The notes beneath the pieces were generated by a model that saw only the letters and a program-made list of their open reading frames with translations, searched no databases and had not been told where the DNA came from. The position numbers and the translations under genes were made by a program. Positions 6,099 to 12,202 of a stretch of DNA of 13,324 nucleotides are shown one piece after another. The stretch is taken from positions 1-13,324 of the forward strand of contig CAMAFU010000031.1 in the NCBI GenBank assembly GCA_945833725.1, given 5' to 3'. Within the stretch, counting starts at the first letter, position 1; every line of letters begins with the position of its first letter. This DNA is from an uncultured Treponema sp. Its GTDB lineage: Bacteria; Spirochaetota; Spirochaetia; Treponematales; Treponemataceae.

Positions 6099-7334
6099 CT
6101 ATTCTTTATTCCAGTGTTCCCTGAATTTGTAAAATGCCCACAAGCCTTCATTTTTTGTAGACGCATTTGAATTTGATGGGTTTCCTTTGACTGTAAGAGT
6201 TGCATACAAATCGCCTGTACCATCAGGCTTGGAAGGATCAACAGCAAAAACATTGTGAATTTCGTAATATGAAGAAAGGGCAGAACCGGCGTTGTAAAGA
6301 AGAGTTCCAGTGCTTCCAGGTTTACCCTCCTTATCAAGAAGTATTTTTTGAATTCCGCTTTCTGTTCCTATAAGAAGACAGTCGCTCTGGCATGCAATAG
6401 ATAAAATGGAAGACATTTCCGATCTGGCAGTTTTGTATTCTGTATCGGAAGCCATTCTGTATTTTAAATTTGTATCAGCACCGGAATAAATGCATGTTGC
6501 CTCTGTATTATATGTTTCGTTTGTTGTCATTGTCGTATCTGTTGAAAAGTAATATTTGCCTGTGTCTGTGTCTGTGTCTTTAAGATATGCAGCACTTATA
6601 TATTTATATTTGCTGGCCGCAATTTCGCTTTTTTCTCCGTCTACAGGAAGTTCACTGTCAATTACAGAATCAAGTCTGGTGGCAACTCCACCTTCCAGCA
6701 TGTAAACATTAAAGCCGTCTTTTTCTTTTTCTTCTTCGGTATCGTAATATTTACCAGGCGCAGTAAAAAAAGCCCGCCGATGAGCAAGCTGAGGTGCGTT
6801 TGTTCCAAAAAGGCATCTTACACCGTCTGCTCCAATAGATGTTCCGCTTGTAACAACTTTTACTTCGCTTCCATCGCTGTATTTTACGGTGTTCCAAGAT
6901 TTTGCCTCATCACTAGACCAGAAAAGTGTATAACTTTGAGGCAGATTTTCTCCTTCGCTGTCTACAGACTGAATATCAAAACTTAAGGCATAAAGTTCTT
7001 TTTTGTTGTTGGAAATTATCGAAGACATATAACCTTCGTAAGTAACCCAATCCTCTTCTTCCCCTTTTTTTTCTCCAATCCAATTTCCCTTACTTGAAGA
7101 AGGTGTTCCCTTTGCTGCAGAATCCACATTTTTTTTAAACACCGTTCCGCAGGCAACAAAAATAAATTCTTTGTTTTCAGAATCTGTGAATCTTGCAATA
7201 GACAAAACTTCGCCGCTTATATCAGAACCTTCCAAAGCAACTTCCTTATTTATTTCGTCGAAAATTACTCCCTGACACGACATAAAAAGGGAAAGTACAA
7301 AAACAGCAAATGATGATATAAAAAATTTTTTCAT
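6099..7334 (-). CDS. Putative lipoprotein, possibly beta-propeller-like
   Basis: 411 residues. The N-terminus MKKFFISSFAVFVLSLFMSC is a lipoprotein signal with C20 as the probable lipidated residue; the L-F-M-S-C box is relaxed, as spirochaetal lipoboxes often are. The mature part is acidic, Ser/Thr-rich and without membrane segments. The LFWSSDEAKSW segment (about 133-143) resembles one Asp-box/BNR turn (S-x-D-x-G-x-x-W), and several short beta-strand-like stretches recur, so a beta-propeller or related beta fold is possible but not shown. A DTDTDTG run comes from three TGTGTC hexamers at 6561-6578. GAGGA precedes ATG 7334-7332. It lies 17 bp after the barrel gene and 27 bp before rarA. Function not recognised; an outer-membrane or periplasmic partner of the barrel is a guess. 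Confidence 0.75.
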   Translation of the reverse strand: MKKFFISSFAVFVLSLFMSCQGVIFDEINKEVALEGSDISGEVLSIARFTDSENKEFIFVACGTVFKKNVDSAAKGTPSSSKGNWIGEKKGEEEDWVTYEGYMSSIISNNKKELYALSFDIQSVDSEGENLPQSYTLFWSSDEAKSWNTVKYSDGSEVKVVTSGTSIGADGVRCLFGTNAPQLAHRRAFFTAPGKYYDTEEEKEKDGFNVYMLEGGVATRLDSVIDSELPVDGEKSEIAASKYKYISAAYLKDTDTDTGKYYFSTDTTMTTNETYNTEATCIYSGADTNLKYRMASDTEYKTARSEMSSILSIACQSDCLLIGTESGIQKILLDKEGKPGSTGTLLYNAGSALSSYYEIHNVFAVDPSKPDGTGDLYATLTVKGNPSNSNASTKNEGLWAFYKFREHWNKE

Positions 7335-7351
7335 ATAGTCCTCGATTTTTA

Positions 7352-7960
7352 TTAAAAGTGATAGCGGGCAGAAATCATGCCGGAAGCAAACATTCCTGTA
7401 TAGTTGTAATCAGAGTTGCTGTACCACTGAGGAAGAATCATAAAATCGCCCCTGACTCCAAAAGACCAGCTTGGGTTGATTCTATAAAAAACTCCTGCCT
7501 GAGGCTTTAGCACAAGCCCCGGAAAATAAGTGCTGCTGAGGTAAGTTTCAACGGCAGCTCCTACGCCTAAAGTAATAGGGAATTCAAATTTTCTCCAGGA
7601 AGGTTGAACAGTTGCACACAGTGTAAATGGAACATAAGTAAACATATTGTGCTGAATTGTAGGATGGTAACCAAAACTTATGTCTATTCCAACGCTGAAC
7701 CATGAATTAAGAAAACGGTGATAACCTAAAGTTCCGGCACCGCCAGTAGAAAGTTTACCATCCCTGTACAGCGGAAAATTGCCGCCGAAATTTAACGGAA
7801 AAGTAACCATAAGCCCAATATTTATGTACTGATCCCCCGGTTCATTCATACGAAGAGCGTAATCCTGCTCCCTGTTTACTTCTGATTCTTCTGAACCTTC
7901 GGAAAACGCACCGAATGTCAATAGGAATGCCATGCAAAAAAACACAAATATTTTTTTCAT
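7352..7960 (-). CDS. Small outer-membrane beta-barrel protein (TP0733/OmpW-like, tentative)
   Basis: 202 residues. Start chosen at ATG 7960-7958: GAGGA lies five to six bases before it and it opens a clear signal peptide (MKKIFVFFCMAFLLTFGAFS, cleavage probably before E21). The frame is open further upstream to 8104, but that part has no signal-like start and overlaps the promoter. The mature protein has alternating hydrophobic strands rich in aromatic residues and Gly (for example F88-S-V-G-I-D-I-S-F-G and F168-G-V-R-G-D-F), compatible with about eight strands, and ends in Y200-H-F202, the usual C-terminal Phe of outer-membrane barrels. In T. pallidum a small barrel (TP0733) is, as I recall, next to folD, and folD lies next door here too. 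First gene of the probable barrel-lipoprotein-rarA operon. Confidence 0.78.
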   Translation of the reverse strand: MKKIFVFFCMAFLLTFGAFSEGSEESEVNREQDYALRMNEPGDQYINIGLMVTFPLNFGGNFPLYRDGKLSTGGAGTLGYHRFLNSWFSVGIDISFGYHPTIQHNMFTYVPFTLCATVQPSWRKFEFPITLGVGAAVETYLSSTYFPGLVLKPQAGVFYRINPSWSFGVRGDFMILPQWYSNSDYNYTGMFASGMISARYHF

Positions 7961-8063
7961 CAAGTCCTCACTTTTTATTGTAATGAATAGAATTTTTACA
8001 TAAAAAAAACTATAATTCTCGGAACAAGGTAACCGCCGGCACAAACACCGGAATTTATTGAAA

Positions 8064-8092
8064 ATATTACCTTTTATAAACAATATTATCAA
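8064..8092 (-). promoter_or_regulatory. Sigma70-like promoter for the barrel-lipoprotein-rarA operon
   Basis: On the minus strand TTGATA (8092-8087) is followed after a 17-base spacer by TAATAT (8069-8064), five of six consensus bases each. The transcript would start near 8057 and have a leader of about 97 bases. In the leader a CCGG...CCGG stem can form, followed downstream by an eight-T run (7,999-8,010 area). Confidence 0.6.
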
Positions 8093-8211
8093 TAAACGCC
8101 GCAAAAAATCAGCATTGCCAAAAACGGTTACTTCAAAAAAAACACAACTTATTTTTAAAAGTTACAGCCGGCATAAAAGTCAAAATAAAATTTCCGCTGT
8201 ACCGCTTATTT

Positions 8212-8242
8212 CTCACCGCTAACACGGTGTTTTTATAGGAGG
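8212..8242 (+). repeat. Copy 1 of a 31-bp hairpin/T-run/AGGAGG unit upstream of folD
   Basis: CACCG (8214-8218) pairs with CGGTG (8225-8229), followed by TTTTT, ATA and AGGAGG (8237-8242). It matches copy 2 at 29 of 31 positions. Its AGGAGG precedes an ATG by only one base, and that frame stops after seven codons, so it probably serves no gene. The hairpin with T-run may act as a terminator or leader structure. Confidence 0.8.
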
Positions 8243-8244
8243 CA

Positions 8245-8276
8245 TGATAAAAATTACATCCATGTAATTTTTATCA
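8245..8276. repeat. Perfect 32-base palindrome between the two folD leader repeats
   Basis: A 15-base arm (8245-8259, starting TGATAAAAATTACAT) is followed by CC and its exact complement (8262-8276). This would form a strong, almost loopless hairpin or cruciform, or be a dyad binding site. Being AT-rich, it differs from the GC-rich hairpins around it. Confidence 0.85.
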
Positions 8277-8278
8277 CA

Positions 8279-8313
8279 CAAGTTTATTTCGTGCGTTGCA
8301 CTTCATAAACTTG
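8279..8313. repeat. Long interrupted hairpin upstream of folD
   Basis: CAAGTTTAT (8279-8287) pairs with ATAAACTTG (8305-8313). Inside, GTGC (8291-8294) pairs with GCAC (8298-8301) around GTT, leaving a symmetric TTC/TTC internal loop. A third small stem, GCCAT/ATGGC around CC (8321-8332), follows. The symmetry suggests a folded, possibly dispersed palindromic element. Confidence 0.8.
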
Positions 8314-8331
8314 GATTCTCGCCATCCATGG

Positions 8332-8362
8332 CTCGCCGCTAACGCGGTGTTTTTATAGGAGG
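8332..8362 (+). repeat. Copy 2 of the 31-bp unit, providing the folD ribosome-binding site
   Basis: This copy lies exactly 120 bp after copy 1 with two A-to-G differences (8335, 8344). The second lets the stem close as CGCCGC/GCGGTG with one G-T pair. TTTTT and AGGAGG (8357-8362) follow, the latter four bases before the folD ATG. A hairpin plus T-run this near the start could attenuate folD or set its mRNA 5' end. Confidence 0.8.
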
Positions 8363-8366
8363 AAAC

Positions 8367-9248
8367 ATGTCCGCAGCAATAATTGATGGTAAACAGATTG
8401 CTTTAGATGTAAGGTCAGGAGTTGCAGCAAAAGTTGCAGCCTTAAAAGAAAAGGGAATTACACCTTGTCTTGCCGTTATCCTTGTAGGAGAAAATCCTGC
8501 TTCCGTAAGTTATGTTACCGGCAAGCGTAAAGCTCTGGCCGAAGCCGGCATGCTCGATAAATCTGTAGAACTCCCGGAATCAACCTCAGAAGAAGAACTT
8601 TTGTCCTTAATCCGCAAATTAAACGAAGACAAAACTGTTCACGGCATTCTCGTACAGCTGCCGCTTCCAAAACACATTAACGAAGACAAAATAATTATGG
8701 CCATTTCCCCGGAAAAAGATGTAGACGGTTTTCACCCCGTAAATGTAGGAAACCTTGTAATCGGAAAAAAAGCCTTTCTTCCATGCACACCTCACGGAAT
8801 AATTGTTCTTCTTGAACGAATGGGAATTGAAACTTCAGGAAAACATGCTGTTGTAATAGGCCGCTCCAACATTGTAGGAAAACCTGCCGCCCTTCTTCTT
8901 GCCCGCCGGGAAACAAACTGCACCGTTACAATATGTCATACAGGCACAAAAAACCTTAAAGATATAACACTTCAGGCAGATATAATCGTTGTTGCTTCAG
9001 GTCATCCCCACACCCTTACAGCCGGAATGATAAAGCCTGGAGCCGCCATAATTGATGTTGGTGTAAACCGCATTCCAGATTCCACAAAAAAATCAGGATT
9101 CCGCCTTATTGGTGACTGCGATTTTGACGACTTAAAAGAAACAGCAGGTTACATTACACCGGTTCCAGGGGGAGTTGGTCCAATGACTATTGCCATGCTT
9201 ATGTACAACACTCTGGAAGCCGCCGAAAATTCCTTGGAAAACAATTAA
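8367..9248 (+). CDS. folD: Bifunctional methylenetetrahydrofolate dehydrogenase/methenyltetrahydrofolate cyclohydrolase
   Basis: FolD interconverts 5,10-methylene-, 5,10-methenyl- and 10-formyl-tetrahydrofolate in the cytosol using NADP, supplying one-carbon units for purines, thymidylate and formyl-Met-tRNA. At 293 residues it has normal length. Conserved parts: Y49-x3-K53 (catalytic lysine region), Q97-L-P-L-P, D118-V-D120-G-F-H-P, P139-C-T-P, the Rossmann nucleotide motif G165-R-S-N-I-V-G-K-P173, and P265-V-P-G-G-V-G-P-M-T274. Start ATG 8367 has AGGAGG four bases before it. folE2 begins on the last base of the stop codon. The upstream region carries duplicated hairpin/RBS units; no convincing promoter was fixed for it. 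Confidence 0.98.
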   Translation: MSAAIIDGKQIALDVRSGVAAKVAALKEKGITPCLAVILVGENPASVSYVTGKRKALAEAGMLDKSVELPESTSEEELLSLIRKLNEDKTVHGILVQLPLPKHINEDKIIMAISPEKDVDGFHPVNVGNLVIGKKAFLPCTPHGIIVLLERMGIETSGKHAVVIGRSNIVGKPAALLLARRETNCTVTICHTGTKNLKDITLQADIIVVASGHPHTLTAGMIKPGAAIIDVGVNRIPDSTKKSGFRLIGDCDFDDLKETAGYITPVPGGVGPMTIAMLMYNTLEAAENSLENN

Positions 9249-10174
9249 TGCTGGACATACAGAATACACCGGACACAAGAGAAATTCCCCTGCAGAAAGT
9301 GGGGGTAAAAAATGTCCGCTATCCCGTTCAAGTTCTGGATAAAAACAATAAAACTCAAAATACAACGGCCACAGTAAACCTGTTTGTAAATTTGCCTCAC
9401 AATTTTAAAGGCACCCACATGAGCCGTTTTATCGAAGTTTTCCATAAATATCATTCCGACATTTCCATGAACAATTTTTTGGATATGCTGGAAGAAATAC
9501 GCACAAAACTAGAAGCAGAACGGTCTTTTGGCAAAATAACATTTCCTTATTTCATAAAAAAAACAGCCCCAGTTTCAAAATCAGAAGGCTACATGGAATA
9601 TTTATGCACTTACGAAGGAGAATGTTTTATTCCAAAGGAGGGGAAAGTCTTCCCCTGCGCGTCCACTTTGTTGGCCGCTACCCCTTCCAGCGGGGGACAC
9701 CCCCGCAACGCCCCCGTACAAAAATTCTTTATTTCGGTAAAAGTTCCTGTGGCAACCCTTTGCCCCTGTTCAAAGGCAATTTCCGACTACGGAGCACACA
9801 ATCAGCGGGGGTTTGTAAAAGTAAAAGTTCTTTATTCCCATTTTTTCTGGATTGAAGACATTATAACCACTATAGAAAACTGTGCTTCAACGGCATTGTA
9901 TTCCGTTTTAAAGCGGCAGGACGAAAAATATGTTACGGAACATGCCTACGATAATCCCCGGTTTGTAGAAGATGTTGTGCGGGAAGTTTATATTGGTCTT
10001 AAAAAAATGAATTTTAAATGGTTTAATGTAGAAGCCGAAACGGAAGAGTCAATTCACTTTCACAATGCATACGCCTGTGCCGAATACGGAAATTCCTGCG
10101 TGAGCGCTGGGAGCGGCGCCGAAGGCGTTGCCGAAAACATTTCGGCAATGAGCGGTAGCGAACCGCGTACATAG
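9248..10174 (+). CDS. folE2: GTP cyclohydrolase FolE2 (type IB), with an apparent in-frame insertion and a C-terminal extension
   Basis: FolE2 converts GTP to 7,8-dihydroneopterin triphosphate, the first step of folate and queuosine synthesis, and works with metals other than zinc. Visible: H57-M-S-R60-F, C172-P-C174-S with the active-site Cys, D180-Y-G-A-H184-N-Q-R, and E267-S-I-H270-x-H272-A-Y near the end. ATG overlaps the folD TAA by one base (TAATG), so translational coupling is likely; the upstream Shine-Dalgarno is weak. At 308 residues it exceeds the common 255-300. Two parts look added: about residues 130-157, GC-rich and Pro/Gly/Ser-rich with two DNA palindromes, placed between F127 and the VQKFFISVKVPV strand; and the tail after about 284, which encodes another palindrome. 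All catalytic residues remain, so the enzyme is probably active. Confidence 0.94.
   Translation: MLDIQNTPDTREIPLQKVGVKNVRYPVQVLDKNNKTQNTTATVNLFVNLPHNFKGTHMSRFIEVFHKYHSDISMNNFLDMLEEIRTKLEAERSFGKITFPYFIKKTAPVSKSEGYMEYLCTYEGECFIPKEGKVFPCASTLLAATPSSGGHPRNAPVQKFFISVKVPVATLCPCSKAISDYGAHNQRGFVKVKVLYSHFFWIEDIITTIENCASTALYSVLKRQDEKYVTEHAYDNPRFVEDVVREVYIGLKKMNFKWFNVEAETEESIHFHNAYACAEYGNSCVSAGSGAEGVAENISAMSGSEPRT
9635..9718 (+). repeat. GC-rich palindromic segment inside folE2 (probable in-frame element insertion)
   Basis: The segment carries two perfect 7-bp stems, AGGGGAA/TTCCCCT around four bases (9639-9656) and GCGGGGG/CCCCCGC around ACA (9690-9706), and ends in GCAACGCCCCCG. Its base composition differs sharply from the surrounding AT-rich codons. 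It encodes about 28 low-complexity residues absent from FolE2 proteins as I know them. The borders are approximate. It resembles, in principle, Rickettsia palindromic elements that insert in frame. Confidence 0.6.
10128..10148 (+). repeat. Perfect hairpin in the folE2 3' end
   Basis: TTGCCGAAA (10128-10136), loop ACA, TTTCGGCAA (10140-10148). It lies in a GC-rich stretch (about 10100-10194, with GGCGCCGAAGGCGTTGCCG and CGGTAGCGAACCGCG) that codes the last 25 or so FolE2 residues and runs past the stop. This looks like an intergenic palindromic element now providing the end of the reading frame. Confidence 0.65.
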
Positions 10175-10181
10175 CGACCCG

Positions 10182-10202
10182 AAGGGGCACGCCCTTTTTT
10201 TT
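10182..10202 (+). terminator. Possible intrinsic terminator between folE2 and miaB
   Basis: AAGGG (10182-10186) pairs with CCCTT (10192-10196) and an eight-T run fills 10195-10202. It ends directly at the miaB Shine-Dalgarno (GGAG, 10203-10206). If it works, miaB needs its own start or read-through; the short stem makes this uncertain. Confidence 0.35.
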
Positions 10203-10212
10203 GGAGTTTTTT

Positions 10213-11622
10213 ATGATGAAATATTTTTTTGAAACTTACGGCTGCGAAATGAACATTGCAGAATCAGCTGCTGTTGAACAGCTTTTTTTAAGTCGTGGGT
10301 GGCAGCGTTCAGAAAATCCGGAAACTGCAAATGCTGTTGTAATTAACACTTGTTCTGTTCGGGGCACTGCAGAAAACAGAATTTTTGGCAGGCTGGGTTA
10401 TTATTCCGGGGTAAAAAAAATCCGTCATAAAGAAAATGGGGCTAAAACCAGACTGGAAGAAATGCAGGAAGCTGTACGGTTTGTAGAAAAAAACGGAGTT
10501 GTTCCTTTTTATGTTATTTTAATGGGCTGTATGGCAGAAAGGCTTTTGGATTCCGTAAAAAAAGATTTTCCTGTAATTGATTTTGCTGTGGGAACTTTCG
10601 GTAAATATAAATTTGGCGACATTATTTCTGCTATGGAAGAATCTCGCCAGCCTTTTGAAATTCCTGAGGAGGCTGTTTATACTTTTCCGAAAATCAGTTA
10701 CGAAGAAGAATCTTTCAGTAGTTTTGTTCCAATTATGCACGGCTGCAACAATTTTTGTACTTACTGTATTGTTCCTTATGTTCGTGGGCGGGAAGTAAGC
10801 AGACCAGAAGAACAGATTATTTCTGAAATTGATTTTCTTTCTGGAAGAGGCGTTAAAGAAATTACACTTTTAGGACAAAATGTAAACGCCTATAAAAGTC
10901 CTGTTTCGGGAAAAGATAATGAATATGTAGATTTCCCTGATTTGCTAAAACATATTTGCATTCATCTTGAAAAAACTAACTCTCCAATCAGGTGGATTCG
11001 TTTTGAATCTTCAAACCCTAATGATTTTAGCGACAAGCTTATTCAGGTTATTAAAGAACAACCTCGTATATGCAACGGCTTTCACATTGCAGCCCAGCAC
11101 GGAAATACAGAAATTTTACGCAGAATGAACCGCAAAAATACAAGGGAAGAATTTTTGGACCTTGTTAAAAAGTTACGGAAAGAACTGCCGGGTGTTCAGC
11201 TTGTAACAGACTTAATGACAGGTTTTCCGGGGGAAACTGAAGAACAGTTCAACGATATTCTTTCCCTTATGGAAGAAGTTAAATTTGAAAGTGCCTTTAT
11301 GTATTATTACAATCCCAGAGAAGGTACTCCGGCTGCAACATTCCCGGATCAAATTGACCTTAAAATTAAAAAGGAACGGCTGCAGAAAATCATAAATCTT
11401 CAGTTAAAGCACACCACCGAAGTAATGGAAAAACGCATTGGCGAAACAATTACAGTTCTGGCAGACATTGTAAGCCGCGACGATGAAAGGGAACTTTTGG
11501 GCAAAACAGAGCAGAATGAGCGGGTTGCCTTTAAAGCCGATAAAAATCTTATAGGCTCATTTGTAAAAGTCCGCCTTACAGCTTTAAACGGCAACACTTT
11601 TAAAGGCGAACTTGTTCAGTAA
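10213..11622 (+). CDS. miaB: tRNA (ms2i6A37) methylthiotransferase MiaB
   Basis: A radical-SAM enzyme with two 4Fe-4S clusters that adds a methylthio group to C2 of i6A37 in tRNAs reading UNN codons. Numbered from ATG 10213 (469 residues): UPF0004 domain with C11 (ETYGC), C47 (INTCSVR) and C106 (MGCMAER); radical-SAM C178-x3-C182-x2-C185; a partner-domain stretch with F251-E-S-S-N-P-like and D215/T-G-F-P-G-E motifs; TRAM domain at about 405-469 for tRNA binding. A TTG at 10201 is in frame, but GGAG (10203-10206) correctly precedes ATG 10213, which gives the family-like start MMKYFFETYGC; ATG 10216 is also possible. C47 to C106 is about 25 residues longer than in E. coli or T. maritima MiaB. 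Confidence 0.96.
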   Translation: MMKYFFETYGCEMNIAESAAVEQLFLSRGWQRSENPETANAVVINTCSVRGTAENRIFGRLGYYSGVKKIRHKENGAKTRLEEMQEAVRFVEKNGVVPFYVILMGCMAERLLDSVKKDFPVIDFAVGTFGKYKFGDIISAMEESRQPFEIPEEAVYTFPKISYEEESFSSFVPIMHGCNNFCTYCIVPYVRGREVSRPEEQIISEIDFLSGRGVKEITLLGQNVNAYKSPVSGKDNEYVDFPDLLKHICIHLEKTNSPIRWIRFESSNPNDFSDKLIQVIKEQPRICNGFHIAAQHGNTEILRRMNRKNTREEFLDLVKKLRKELPGVQLVTDLMTGFPGETEEQFNDILSLMEEVKFESAFMYYYNPREGTPAATFPDQIDLKIKKERLQKIINLQLKHTTEVMEKRIGETITVLADIVSRDDERELLGKTEQNERVAFKADKNLIGSFVKVRLTALNGNTFKGELVQ

Positions 11623-11623
11623 A

Positions 11624-11692
11624 GCAGATTGTTTTTGCCCTGCCATCTGCAACTGGAAGCCTTATTGTTTTTATAGACGAAAAAAACAATAA
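11624..11692 (+). terminator. Inverted repeats after miaB, possible terminator
   Basis: Two stems follow the miaB stop: GCAGAT/ATCTGC (11624-11629, 11645-11650) and an AT-rich TTATTGTTTTT/AAAAACAATAA (11662-11672, 11682-11692). Neither is followed by a clean T-run, so they may end or stabilise the miaB mRNA, but confidence is low. Confidence 0.3.
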
Positions 11693-11702
11693 ATTTTAGA
11701 AT
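11674..11702 (+). promoter_or_regulatory. Possible promoter for the LapA/SPOR gene pair
   Basis: TAGACG (11674-11679), a 17-base spacer and TAGAAT (11697-11702) lie 23 bases before the LapA ATG. The -10 matches five of six and the -35 four of six. It overlaps the second stem after miaB. Confidence 0.35.
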
Positions 11703-11725
11703 AAAGCACCACGGTGGAGGTTTTT

Positions 11726-12202
11726 ATGCCATTTAAACTTATTGGAACCATAATCATTCTTGTACTTGTTACCGTATTCTGCGGTTTTAATCTGGAAAAT
11801 AAATGCAATATAAATCTTATATTCCACAACTTTGAAAACATTTCCGTGTTTCTTGCCCTTATGGTTTCTTTTCTGGCAGGAATTCTTGTTACACTGCCCT
11901 TTACCCTCTTTAAAAAGAAAATGACAAAAGAACAGATTCTTCAGGCTTCCGAAAAACTTATTGCCAGCGAAAATAAATCTGCCGCAAAAGCAGAAAAAGC
12001 AAAGATTCGGGAACAGGAAAAATCCCGCCAGCTTGCAGAAAAGGCAAAAAAGGAATCAGAAAAATCTGCCTCCCGCTCCGAAGAAAAAACGATTTTCGAT
12101 TTTAAAATAAAACGACCGGTAAAAGAAATAAAAAACGAAAATTCTGTTCCAAAAATAAATTCGCAGGAAAAAACCGAAAAACAAGAAAATAAAAATGAAT
12201 AA
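11726..12202 (+). CDS. LapA-domain (DUF1049) inner-membrane protein
   Basis: 158 residues from ATG 11726; GGAGG (11716-11720) precedes it by five bases, which rules out the in-frame GTG at 11714. Two hydrophobic segments, about 4-21 and 38-62, flank a short loop with N22-L-E-N and I29-N-L-I-F, the usual LapA layout. After K63-K-K a Lys/Glu/Ala-rich coiled coil (about 66-120) and a charged tail face the cytoplasm. LapA family proteins help assemble or regulate lipopolysaccharide synthesis in Proteobacteria; many treponemes lack classical LPS, so the role here is open. The last eight bases overlap the next gene (ATGAATAA), so the two are coupled. Confidence 0.8.
   Translation: MPFKLIGTIIILVLVTVFCGFNLENKCNINLIFHNFENISVFLALMVSFLAGILVTLPFTLFKKKMTKEQILQASEKLIASENKSAAKAEKAKIREQEKSRQLAEKAKKESEKSASRSEEKTIFDFKIKRPVKEIKNENSVPKINSQEKTEKQENKNE

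Noticed and set aside
7985..8057. Riboswitch in the leader of the barrel operon
   Set aside because: There is a CCGG stem and a T-run, but no conserved core of a riboswitch class I know (cobalamin, SAM, c-di-GMP, THF) could be matched.
7961..8104. N-terminal extension of the barrel protein by 48 residues
   Set aside because: It would cover the -10 region and the leader, lacks a signal-like start, and bypasses the well-placed GAGGA before ATG 7960.
8244..8267. Seven-codon leader peptide (M-I-K-I-T-S-M) after the copy 1 AGGAGG
   Set aside because: The Shine-Dalgarno is only one base from the ATG, and the codons are simply one arm of a perfect palindrome.
10201..10212. TTG start for miaB adding four residues
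   Set aside because: It includes the Shine-Dalgarno GGAG itself; ATG 10213 gives the family-like N-terminus.
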